From: JBEICQ01 sp040383885
Lineage (GTDB): Bacteria; Bacteroidota; Bacteroidia; UBA4408
NCBI GenBank assembly: GCA_040383885.1
Contig: JBEICQ010000009.1
Coordinates: forward strand, 1 to 39,073
Length of the DNA: 39,073 bases
Direction: 5' to 3'
A model generated the notes under the pieces. It saw only the letters and a program-made list of their open reading frames with translations, did no database searches and had not been told where the DNA came from. The translations under genes were made by a program, and so were the position numbers. Positions 1-6,436 of the stretch are shown piece by piece (positions within the stretch are counted from its first letter, which is position 1; every line of letters starts with the position of its first letter).

Positions 1-84
1 CAATCGCGACCAGTTTATGAGTTTGTCGAGACGGCGGACTGGTACCTCAATAATTTGAATCCGGCGGTATCAATCCCCTTATGA
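1..84 (+). CDS. C-terminal tail of an unidentified protein (truncated by window edge)
   Basis: Reading from base 1 in frame 1 gives 27 codons without a stop, then TGA at 82-84. The tail ends in NPAVSIPL. It is too short to assign to a family. The open frame touching the window edge, with a separate promoter-like box for the next gene just after it, suggests the true end of an upstream rightward gene, but chance cannot be excluded for so short a frame. Confidence 0.4.
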   Translation, partial: QSRPVYEFVETADWYLNNLNPAVSIPL

Positions 85-123
85 AAACTGCTTTATGCAG
101 GATGTTTTTCAGTTATAAATTAG

Positions 124-131
124 TATGTTTG
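124..131 (+). promoter_or_regulatory. Bacteroidota -7 promoter box of the MORN gene
   Basis: TATGTTTG matches the Bacteroidota consensus TAnnTTTG exactly. Transcription would start near 137, leaving a leader of about 18 bases before the ATG at 155. The box contains the upstream in-frame ATG at 125, which argues against that ATG as the start codon. No clear TTG -33 element is seen. Confidence 0.5.
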
Positions 132-154
132 TCATACATAAATCGCTTTTCAAC

Positions 155-724
155 ATGAAAAAATTTGTTTTGTTGGTGTGCCTGCTTCCCTTTCTTTCGG
201 CATTTTCTCAAACCAAAACTTTGTATTACCCCAACGGAAATAAAATGTGTGAAGGCATGCTCAGCGGAGCCGATCCCATGGTATTTACTGCCTCTTTTGA
301 GCAATTAGATAAAGAGACCCGTTTGCGTTATCTCGACAATGCAAAGCGCGAAGGCACCTGGAAGCAATGGTATGACAACGGACAACTTCAGTCGGTGGAA
401 GAATATGTAAACGGCGTGCTGCAGGGTGATGCCATCCATTACTATCCTGACGGGAGCCACGAGGCATTCCTGCACATAGGTGGCAACCAGCCCTCGGTGT
501 TTTACCACATGAACGGACAAAAAGAAAGCGAAGGCATCATCCTCAAGGGCTATGTCTTTCATGGACCCTGGAAAGGCTGGCTCAACGACGGCAAAACAGG
601 TTATGAGGGCAGCTATGTAAACGGTCAGCGCGACGGTTTGTGGCAATGGTATGATGAAACCGGAAAACTCCGCACCAAACAGGTTTTTAACATGGGAAAC
701 CTGGTGTCTGAAAACAATTATTAA
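155..724 (+). CDS. Exported MORN-repeat (YwqK-like) protein
   Basis: This is a 189-residue protein beginning MKKFVLLVCLLPFLSAFSQ, a typical signal peptide with likely cleavage after the FSQ region. The rest consists of MORN-type repeats of the form YYPNGxxxxEG, WYDNGQ, YYPDGS, YHMNGQ and WYDETGK, spread along the chain. Databases often call such proteins 'YwqK family antitoxin', but there is no toxin partner here and the exported form makes that name doubtful. MORN repeats generally form beta-hairpin rods used for protein or lipid contact. The role is unknown, probably at the cell envelope. The start at 155 is preferred over the ATG at 125 because 125 lies in the promoter box and 155 begins directly with the signal peptide. 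It converges with the leftward gene ending at 776. Confidence 0.8.
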   Translation: MKKFVLLVCLLPFLSAFSQTKTLYYPNGNKMCEGMLSGADPMVFTASFEQLDKETRLRYLDNAKREGTWKQWYDNGQLQSVEEYVNGVLQGDAIHYYPDGSHEAFLHIGGNQPSVFYHMNGQKESEGIILKGYVFHGPWKGWLNDGKTGYEGSYVNGQRDGLWQWYDETGKLRTKQVFNMGNLVSENNY

Positions 725-775
725 TTCCTCCCTCCCTTCTTCCGTTTTTTATCCTCCGCCCGCCGCTGAGCTGCT

Positions 776-1576
776 TTAAAAATCTTCGTACATGCCCAAT
801 CCAAAAAGGGCAAAATCATATTTCACCGGATCGGCGGCATCCATCGCCCTTAGCGATTTGTCCAGTTCCTCCACCGCAATGGCATCATCGTATTTTCTGC
901 TGAGCAGCCCAAGCTTTCTGGCCACCCTGCCGGAGTGCACATCGAGCGGACAGGAAAGTAAGGAGGTCGGAATCATAGGCCAGAGACCAAAATCTACTCC
1001 TCTCCCGTCATTTCTCACCATCCATCGCAAAAACAAGTTCATGCGCTTGGCAGCAGAGCCACGAAAAGGGTCGGCAAGGTGTTTTTCTGATCGCTTCCGG
1101 TGCTTTACCCTGAGACATTCTGCCCTAAAGACATGAATGGCGGGCTGAAGGCTATGTGTTGTGGCATGTTGCAAAAAAAATGATTGCAGGCTGCCATGCC
1201 CCCGGTAAATACGGCGCAGGGCGAGAGAGAGAAATTGAATATCGGCACCACAAAAAGTGCGGTGAATAAAATGCTCGGTTTGGGCAAAGTGTTTAACACC
1301 TGCTTCCATCACAAAGTCGTGCGGGGAGCTACCCATCATGTCCATGAGACGCCTTGCCGAATGGATGATTTGCTTGCGTCCTCCCCAGGCAAGCAGGGCA
1401 GAAAAAAAAGCGGCTATCTCGATATCAGCCGGCCGGGAATACAGATGAGGAATGCTGATGGGATCTTCTTCAATAAAACCCGGGGTATTGTAAAAAAGGG
1501 ATTTTTCATCCATAAAAGCCTTGAGCAAAACAGGATCTACATCCTGATCAAGGGCTGGTTTAGCGCTTTTAGCCAT
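776..1576 (-). CDS. TIGR02757 (DUF2400) family protein
   Basis: The 266-residue protein matches the Bacteroidota/spirochaete family TIGR02757 in length and motifs: the EIAAFFSALLAWGGRKQI block (about residues 53-70), KRMNLFLRWMVR (177-188), VDFGLW and PLDVHSGRVARKLGLL (210-225). The last block resembles the helix-hairpin-helix DNA-glycosylase segment in which an Asp (VDTHVxR) is catalytic, so D212 is a candidate active-site residue. That suggests DNA base repair, but the activity is inferred. The gene's ATG overlaps the stop of the upstream TerB/DnaJ gene as TGATG, so the two are probably translationally coupled. No signal peptide is seen, so it is likely cytoplasmic. Confidence 0.85.
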   Translation of the reverse strand: MAKSAKPALDQDVDPVLLKAFMDEKSLFYNTPGFIEEDPISIPHLYSRPADIEIAAFFSALLAWGGRKQIIHSARRLMDMMGSSPHDFVMEAGVKHFAQTEHFIHRTFCGADIQFLSLALRRIYRGHGSLQSFFLQHATTHSLQPAIHVFRAECLRVKHRKRSEKHLADPFRGSAAKRMNLFLRWMVRNDGRGVDFGLWPMIPTSLLSCPLDVHSGRVARKLGLLSRKYDDAIAVEELDKSLRAMDAADPVKYDFALFGLGMYEDF

Positions 1577-2301
1577 CAGTTGATGCCTCGTTCCTTGCGG
1601 ATGTTTTCATAGGCTTCCTGTACCTTCTGAAATTTTTCCTTCGCATCTTTTTGATACTCCTCGCCAAGGTGAGCTACTTTGTCGGGATGAAATTTAACAG
1701 CCATACGCCGATAGGCTTTTTTGATTTCTTCATCAGTGGCAGATGGCGTGGTTTCAAGAATGACATAATCGCTGCGGCTGTCGCGGATAAACATGTTTTT
1801 GATGGAATTGAAGTCGGCTTCGGATATCCCGAGTTGCGCTCCAATCAGGGTAATAAGCTCCAGCTCCGGGGGAGATACCTGGCCATCGTTGGCGGCAATA
1901 CCAAACAAAAAATGAAGAAGTTGCACACGGGATGCATATTCCATCTGTTGTTTGATTTGTCGGCACACATCATGCACAGGAATATCCTTGTTTACGATTT
2001 CGCGCAGCACCAGCATTTGCTCGCGGGTATGCTCTGGCCCAAAATGTTTGACAAAGAAATTCTTGATAAAATCGAGTTCGCTTTTCAGGATTTTGCCATC
2101 AGCTTTCATCACGGCAGCACAGAGCACGAGCAGGCTGGAGGTAAAATCACCGGTTTGGGTTTTGCGGCGCACACCGGAGGCATCGCTAACTACGCGGGTA
2201 TCATCAATCACTGCGCCGATGGCGAATCCAAGGATGGCGCCAATCGGCCCGCCAAATGCCCAACCGAGTCCACCGCCCAGCCACTTTCCGAATTTGGTCA
2301 T
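1576..2301 (-). CDS. TerB/J-domain co-chaperone (DjlA-like)
   Basis: The protein is 241 residues from the ATG at 2301. It starts with a glycine-rich hydrophobic segment (LGGGLGWAFGGPIGAILGF, about residues 8-26) that may insert in the membrane. A helical TerB-like domain (about 50-165) contains repeated acidic AxxDGxxxxxE motifs. The C-terminus is a J domain (about 180-235) with the invariant HPD at 205-207 inside a YRRMAVKFHPDK helix. J domains stimulate the DnaK ATPase, and the architecture is that of DjlA, a co-chaperone at the inner membrane. An in-frame ATG eight codons upstream (2325) exists, but the family begins at MTKFGKW. Its stop overlaps the start of the TIGR02757 gene, so the two form an operon with this gene first. 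Confidence 0.85.
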   Translation of the reverse strand: MTKFGKWLGGGLGWAFGGPIGAILGFAIGAVIDDTRVVSDASGVRRKTQTGDFTSSLLVLCAAVMKADGKILKSELDFIKNFFVKHFGPEHTREQMLVLREIVNKDIPVHDVCRQIKQQMEYASRVQLLHFLFGIAANDGQVSPPELELITLIGAQLGISEADFNSIKNMFIRDSRSDYVILETTPSATDEEIKKAYRRMAVKFHPDKVAHLGEEYQKDAKEKFQKVQEAYENIRKERGIN

Positions 2302-2363
2302 TACATGGTATTTTAAGTTTTTCAAAAGTACGGACTTGGGTTTGCAGTTCCTTGCCCGGACAA

Positions 2364-3131
2364 TCAGATATCGAAACCGAAGTAAGAGGTACGCATCACC
2401 TCATAGGTTTCTTTGTCGAACATAAAGAGTTGTGCCTGCTTATGCGGTACGCCTTTTTGTTTTTCCACAAGGGGGATAAGGATTTTTTTGTTGAGGATTT
2501 TTCTGCGGAAGTTGCGTTTATCGAGTTCGCGACCCAGCACCAATTCGTACAATTTCTGCAATTGGCCCAGGGTAAATTTTTCGGGAAGGAGTTCAAAGCC
2601 GATGGGCTGGCTTTTGAGTTTATCTTTCAGGGCCAGCAGGGCCTTGTTGAGGATGTTGTTGTGGTCGAATGCCAGGGGAGGTACAGCAGAAATAGGATAC
2701 CAGCCTGCTTTTTTTGCAAACAGGGAGGCCGATGGCTTGTAACTGTCGGGTTTAACCAATGAAAAATACGCTACTGTTATTACCCTTGCCATGGGCTCTT
2801 CGCGGATGGAACGCAGCCAATCTGCATCGTACTCATTTTTTACCCTTTCGGGATCACCGAATGCATAAAACTGCTCCAGGAAAATATCACTCAAACCGGT
2901 GAGTTCAAACAGTACCCTGCGGGCCGAGGTATCGAGGTCTTCGTCGTCGGAAATAAGGTTTCCGGGAAGGAGCAGGTTACGGTATGGGCGGTTTTTAGGA
3001 TAACCGGGAGGCGCATTGCGCTCTATGAGGAGGACTTTTATCTCGTCGCCATCAAAACCAAAAATGACGCAGTCAACTGAAACATGTGGGTTTAATTTAG
3101 CTGATGCCTGCATGTCGGGATGCCTGTGCAT
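2364..3131 (-). CDS. NrtR-like regulator: Nudix-fold sensor with winged-helix DNA-binding domain
   Basis: The protein has 255 residues. The N-terminal part (about 15-155) is a Nudix fold of the VDCVIFGFDGDEIKVLLIER type. Its Nudix box (57-80) is degenerate: where active enzymes carry REuxEExGu it has RVLFELTGL, lacking two of the catalytic glutamates. The C-terminal part (about 178-250; FTLGQLQKLYELVLGRELDKRNFRRK) is the winged helix of NrtR regulators. Together this indicates a ligand-sensing transcription factor rather than a hydrolase. In Bacteroidota such proteins control sugar or NAD genes, and the effector here is unknown. An inverted repeat lies four bases before the ATG at 3131, consistent with autoregulation. 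A second ATG at 3113 is possible. It is monocistronic, between the TerB/DnaJ gene and an unknown exported protein gene. Confidence 0.85.
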   Translation of the reverse strand: MHRHPDMQASAKLNPHVSVDCVIFGFDGDEIKVLLIERNAPPGYPKNRPYRNLLLPGNLISDDEDLDTSARRVLFELTGLSDIFLEQFYAFGDPERVKNEYDADWLRSIREEPMARVITVAYFSLVKPDSYKPSASLFAKKAGWYPISAVPPLAFDHNNILNKALLALKDKLKSQPIGFELLPEKFTLGQLQKLYELVLGRELDKRNFRRKILNKKILIPLVEKQKGVPHKQAQLFMFDKETYEVMRTSYFGFDI

Positions 3132-3134
3132 GTG

Positions 3135-3149
3135 ATTACACTGTGTAAT
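3135..3149. promoter_or_regulatory. Candidate operator of the NrtR-like gene
   Basis: This is a perfect 7-base inverted repeat around a single central base, ATTACAC-T-GTGTAAT. It lies between the gene's -7 box (3162-3169) and its ATG at 3131, within the expected 5' leader. NrtR regulators bind short palindromes near their own genes. The binding protein is inferred. Confidence 0.5.
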
Positions 3150-3161
3150 TTTGAAAAGCTA

Positions 3162-3169
3162 CAAAAATA
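3162..3169 (-). promoter_or_regulatory. -7 promoter box of the NrtR-like gene
   Basis: On the minus strand the bases read TATTTTTG, an exact TAnnTTTG match, about 31 bases upstream of the ATG at 3131. Transcription would begin near 3155, just before the 3135-3149 palindrome. Confidence 0.45.
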
Positions 3170-3189
3170 GTCTTTTTGCCTTGCCTGAC

Positions 3190-3807
3190 TCATTTTTTTT
3201 CTGTTTCGGGGAGAAAGTTCAGCTGGGTTTCCACCAGGATCTTGCCCGGAACAATTTTCAGTTTGGTGGAAGAGGGTTTTACCTTGAGTTTTTTGACCGT
3301 TCCGTCGGGCATCGGAAAATCCATCTGCTGAGAGAGTGTGGAGGGTCCTTCAAATAAAAACGGAGCAGAGAGGTAATCGGCAATCTGCACTTTTTTAATC
3401 GTAAAATCTTTGCCAAACAACTGGATCTTGAGTTCAAAAACTGCATCCACCAGTTTTACAGCAATCTGGTTTGTTTTGGTATCATAGAGAACAGACATGA
3501 GTCCGCGCACATGATCCCGGTAAGTACTAATACCGGTTTCAATCTCCACATCGGTATCAAAGAGGGCGGTGTCGTTGACGAGAATGATTTCGGTTGAATT
3601 GAGTTTCCAGGTATATTTTCCTTTGATCATCATCAACTCATAGTTGTTTTCTCCTTTGATTTCTCCCACCGCTTTGAGCAACTTATTGAGTGTGTTTTCA
3701 CTGAGGACCACACTCAGGTCGTTGCTTCCATAGATGCGCTGTGAAGCACCGAAAAAAAGGAAGATGATCAGCCCCTGAAAAAAAACAGAACGGATAGTGT
3801 TGCTCAT
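3190..3807 (-). CDS. Exported protein of unknown function
   Basis: This 205-residue protein starts with a basic then hydrophobic segment (SVFFQGLIIFLFFGASQRIYG) that looks like a signal peptide. I do not recognise the family. The mature part opens with LSENTLNKLLKAVGEIKG and continues as alternating hydrophobic/polar strands with few cysteines, ending in KKLKVKPSSTKLKIVPGKILVETQLNFLP. That pattern is reminiscent of extended beta-barrel or tubular lipid-binding folds, but this is only an impression. It is transcribed divergently from the acyl-CoA synthetase gene, whose start is 36 bases away, which might link it to lipid metabolism. A minus-strand box TACATTTG lies 23 bases upstream of the ATG. 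Confidence 0.7.
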   Translation of the reverse strand: MSNTIRSVFFQGLIIFLFFGASQRIYGSNDLSVVLSENTLNKLLKAVGEIKGENNYELMMIKGKYTWKLNSTEIILVNDTALFDTDVEIETGISTYRDHVRGLMSVLYDTKTNQIAVKLVDAVFELKIQLFGKDFTIKKVQIADYLSAPFLFEGPSTLSQQMDFPMPDGTVKKLKVKPSSTKLKIVPGKILVETQLNFLPETEKK

Positions 3808-3829
3808 TTATTTGCCTATTTTTAGCTCA

Positions 3830-3837
3830 CAAATGTA
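3830..3837 (-). promoter_or_regulatory. -7 promoter box of the unknown exported protein gene
   Basis: The minus strand reads TACATTTG, an exact TAnnTTTG match, placed so that transcription would begin about 16 bases before the ATG at 3807. It sits inside the 35-base gap shared with the divergent acyl-CoA synthetase gene. Confidence 0.45.
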
Positions 3838-3842
3838 CTTGT

Positions 3843-5606
3843 ATGCAAGCAGAACAACTTCGAATTTTTGATATCCCGCACATTGCACTCAGCCGCTACC
3901 CCAAAACAGATGCCCTTGCCTCTAAGGTGCAAGGCAGCTGGGTAAAAATAAGTACCTCAGATTATCTGGAAAATGCCTACAGGGTTGCCCATGCCCTCCG
4001 CAAGATGGGATTTTCTAAAGGCGACTGCATCGCCACGGTGAGCAACAACCGGTATGAGTGGAATTACCTGGACATGGGCATGCTCATGATCGGTGCGGTG
4101 CATGTGCCGATGTATCCCACCATCAGTGCCTCGGATTATGCCTATATCCTCAACGACTGCAAAGCCCGTTTGATGGTGGTGGCCGACCAATCCCTCTACA
4201 ACAAAGTTCAACAAGTTAGAAACGAAGTGCCATCGCTCACACAGATTTACAGCTTTGATGCTGTTGCAGGGGCCACTCCATTTTCGGAGCTCCTGGATGC
4301 AGGTACTGATGTAAACAAAGAAGCAATCAACAGCATTTCAGATCAAATTGTGCCCGACGATCTCGCCACACTGATTTATACCTCAGGCACCACCGGAGTG
4401 CCCAAAGGGGTGATGCTTAGTCACCGCAACCTGGTGAGCAATTGCCTTGCCAGTGAATCACTGGTGCCGGTAGATTACCATGCCCGTGCTTTGTCATTTT
4501 TACCCATCAACCATGTGTATGAGCGCATGCTTTGTTATTTGTATCAGTACATGGGAATTTCGGTGTATTACGCCGAGAGCATGGAAAAGATTGCCGACAA
4601 CATCCGCGAGATACAGCCGCAGCTGTTTGGCACTGTGCCCCGGTTGATTGAAAAGGTGTTCGACAAAATCATGGAAAAAGGACACCAGCTCAGCGGCATT
4701 AAAAAAGTTTTGTTTTTCTGGGCAGTTGATGTGGCCTTGCAATACGAGCATGGAGGCAAAAACGGACCGATCTACGGATTAAAACTTGCCATCGCCAACA
4801 AACTGATTTTTTCGAAATGGCGTGAAGCCCTGGGTGGCAACATCAAGGTGATTGTTTCGGGAAGTGCACCCTTGCAGGTACGATTGGCAAAAGTGTTTTG
4901 GGCAGCCGGTATGCCGGTGCTCGAAGGTTACGGACTAACAGAGACATCACCCGTTATTTCTGTAAATACCACGCATCCCGGAGGTGCGAGGTTTGGCAGT
5001 GTGGGAAAACCCATACAAGAGGTGCAAGTGCGGATTGCTGCCGACGGAGAGATCCAATGCAAGGGCCCAAATGTGATGCTCGGGTATTACAACAAGCCTG
5101 AGGAAACAGCTGCTGTAATGGATCAGGAATGGTTTTGCACGGGCGACATTGGCGAGATTGACAAGGATGGTTTTTTGCGCATTACCGACCGCAAAAAAGA
5201 AATATTTAAAACTTCAGGTGGAAAATATGTAGCACCCCAACCCCTGGAAAACAAGATGAAAGAATCGGCATTTATCGAACAGATTTGTGTGGTTGGCGAG
5301 GGACAAAAGTTTCCGGGCGCCCTTGTTGTTCCGGCATTTGCCTATGCTGCCGATTGGTTGCGCAAGCAGGGTATTGAGGTATCTGGAAATGATGCCATTG
5401 CCGCACACCCAAAACTGTATGAACAGATTAAACAAGAAATTCAGCGCATCAACCAACAGTTTGGAAACACCGAACAAATCAAAAAATTTGTGATCTTGCC
5501 AAAGGAGTTTAGTGTGGATGGCGGAGAACTCACGCCCACACTTAAGTTTAAGCGAAAAATAATCAAGGAGAAATACGCTCTGCAGATTGCCGGACTGTAT
5601 GATTGA
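3843..5606 (+). CDS. Long-chain fatty acid--CoA ligase (AMP-forming)
   Basis: The 587-residue adenylate-forming enzyme would activate a long-chain fatty acid with ATP and CoA, via an acyl-AMP, to acyl-CoA. Visible core motifs are the phosphate-binding loop YTSGTTGVPKG (179-189), EGYGLTETSP (361-370), WFCTGDIGEID (430-440), the hinge region DRKKEIFKTSGGK (449-461), and the C-terminal lysine region ELTPTLKFKRK. The length and the KTSGGKYVAP hinge fit the FadD15/long-chain group rather than acetyl-CoA synthetases. No signal peptide is seen; these enzymes are cytoplasmic or peripheral on the inner membrane. It stands alone, divergent from an unknown exported protein and followed by a long gap with a structured repeat. 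Confidence 0.9.
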   Translation: MQAEQLRIFDIPHIALSRYPKTDALASKVQGSWVKISTSDYLENAYRVAHALRKMGFSKGDCIATVSNNRYEWNYLDMGMLMIGAVHVPMYPTISASDYAYILNDCKARLMVVADQSLYNKVQQVRNEVPSLTQIYSFDAVAGATPFSELLDAGTDVNKEAINSISDQIVPDDLATLIYTSGTTGVPKGVMLSHRNLVSNCLASESLVPVDYHARALSFLPINHVYERMLCYLYQYMGISVYYAESMEKIADNIREIQPQLFGTVPRLIEKVFDKIMEKGHQLSGIKKVLFFWAVDVALQYEHGGKNGPIYGLKLAIANKLIFSKWREALGGNIKVIVSGSAPLQVRLAKVFWAAGMPVLEGYGLTETSPVISVNTTHPGGARFGSVGKPIQEVQVRIAADGEIQCKGPNVMLGYYNKPEETAAVMDQEWFCTGDIGEIDKDGFLRITDRKKEIFKTSGGKYVAPQPLENKMKESAFIEQICVVGEGQKFPGALVVPAFAYAADWLRKQGIEVSGNDAIAAHPKLYEQIKQEIQRINQQFGNTEQIKKFVILPKEFSVDGGELTPTLKFKRKIIKEKYALQIAGLYD

Positions 5607-5643
5607 TTGGCAGGCTGCGGAGCTGCTCTCTGTGGCTTATTCT

Positions 5644-5668
5644 TGAACAAGCTGTTCACTTTTATTTG
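5644..5668 (+). terminator. Weak candidate terminator of the acyl-CoA synthetase gene
   Basis: The hairpin TGAACA-AGC-TGTTCA (stem 6) is followed by CTTTTATTT, 37 bases past the stop codon. The stem is short and A/T-rich, so the call is tentative. Confidence 0.3.
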
Positions 5669-5770
5669 AAATGTGCCTGCCGTTGATTGCATAAATACTT
5701 ATGAAATGGGCTGAAGGGAATAGCTGTCTCCCCGGTCTCTTTGTTAGTCTTGTTGATTAGCCACAACCTT

Positions 5771-5878
5771 CTTTTTCCGTTAGCGATTGAAGCGGTTACT
5801 TTTTGCCTTGCAAAAAGTTTGAGCGTAAAGCGCGGCTCCTGTGGCATCTGTGCCACAGGAGAACGGCCTAAAAAAAAT
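5771..5878 (+). repeat. Structured intergenic repeat, copy 1
   Basis: In the sense of the flanking genes there are three helices. An outer stem pairs CCGTT (5777-5781) with AACGG (5862-5866). A middle hairpin is ACTTTTTGC (5798-5806), loop CTT, then GCAAAAAGT (5810-5818). A third hairpin is CTCCTGTGGCA (5836-5846), loop TCTG, then TGCCACAGGAG (5851-5861). An A-run follows the outer stem. Conserved single-stranded parts shared with copy 2 include GATTGnAGCG and TTTGAGCG. All helices pair perfectly. It lies about 165 bases after the acyl-CoA synthetase stop and 214 before the PadR gene. The function is unknown. Confidence 0.75.
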
Positions 5879-6030
5879 TACAAAGGAATCCCGCAAGAAG
5901 GTTTAGCATGTTTTTTTGAGGAACTTTTTTGAAGCGATTGCCTCTTACAGAGGCCTCATATCTGAAAACTTCTTGTCCAAACTAAAATTTTTAACATTGA
6001 ATTTCAATTGTTTATAAAATATTTTAGTAC

Positions 6031-6060
6031 TATGCAATACATTGTACATTGAATAGCATA
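6031..6060. promoter_or_regulatory. Candidate PadR operator (30-base imperfect palindrome)
   Basis: Arms run from TATGC at 6031-6035 to GCATA at 6056-6060 around the centre TGTACA (6043-6048), with 12 of 15 symmetric positions paired. It abuts the -7 box at 6061-6068 and would cover the -33 region. PadR regulators bind palindromes of the ATGT-n8-ACAT kind, so autorepression of the padR-pspC operon is likely. Confidence 0.6.
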
Positions 6061-6068
6061 TATCTTTG
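6061..6068 (+). promoter_or_regulatory. -7 promoter box of the padR-pspC operon
   Basis: TATCTTTG matches TAnnTTTG exactly. A TTG at 6042-6044 lies 16 bases upstream as a possible -33 element. The ATG follows 24 bases after the box. Confidence 0.6.
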
Positions 6069-6091
6069 CATAGTCAAATAACAACATACCT

Positions 6092-6433
6092 ATGGGAAAC
6101 GCAAATGACATAGAAAACACCAAGGCGCAGATGCGAAAGGGCGTGCTGGAGTTTTGCATTCTTGCGGTGCTGTCGAAGGGAGAGGCCTATCCGTCCGACA
6201 TCATTGAACAATTGAAGGAAGTAAAACTGATTGTGGTAGAAGGAACGCTTTATCCGCTGCTCACGCGCATTAAGAACGAAGGGCTATTGAGCTATCGTTG
6301 GGAGGAATCGAACGCCGGTCCTCCGCGCAAGTATTACACACTTACCGAAAAAGGCCGGGAGGCGCTGGCTGAGCTCAGGGCAGCCTGGCAGGAACTCGTA
6401 CAATCTGTAAACAAAACCACTCAACACATCTGA
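6092..6433 (+). CDS. PadR family transcriptional regulator
   Basis: This 113-residue protein is the size of a minimal PadR winged-helix regulator. Residues about 10-85 carry the family pattern: KGVLEFCILAVLSKGEAYPSDI, then VVEGTLYPLLTRIKNEGLLSYRWEESNAGPPRKYYTLTEKG, where the recognition helix, the GTLYPLL segment and the YYxLTxxG wing are clear. A short C-terminal helix (ALAELRAAWQELVQSV) serves dimerisation. It is the first gene of an operon with the PspC protein, which starts four bases after its stop. In Bacteroidota this PadR/PspC pairing is common and resembles an envelope-stress module. The promoter carries a long palindrome, suggesting the protein represses its own operon. The inducer is unknown. 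Confidence 0.9.
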   Translation: MGNANDIENTKAQMRKGVLEFCILAVLSKGEAYPSDIIEQLKEVKLIVVEGTLYPLLTRIKNEGLLSYRWEESNAGPPRKYYTLTEKGREALAELRAAWQELVQSVNKTTQHI

Positions 6434-6436
6434 ATC

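Larger units (their letters stand above)
5607..6030. other. Gene-free stretch between acyl-CoA synthetase and PadR genes
   Basis: No convincing coding region is present. The stretch holds a weak terminator (5644-5668), a widely spaced 7-base inverted repeat (GGCAGGC at 5609-5615 with GCCTGCC at 5675-5681), and the structured repeat at 5771-5878. The rest becomes A/T-rich towards the PadR promoter. Open frames across the repeat appear to be artefacts of its sequence. Confidence 0.6.

Noticed and set aside
155..724. Naming the MORN protein an antitoxin
   Set aside because: No toxin gene is adjacent and the protein carries a signal peptide; the YwqK antitoxin label is inherited annotation.
5609..5681. 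Distant inverted repeat GGCAGGC...GCCTGCC after the acyl-CoA synthetase
   Set aside because: The arms are only 7 bases with 59 between them; this is expected by chance and shows no support for function.
5741..5932. 63-codon open frame across the intergenic repeat
   Set aside because: It reads through the hairpins of repeat copy 1; the conserved signal is base pairing, not protein.
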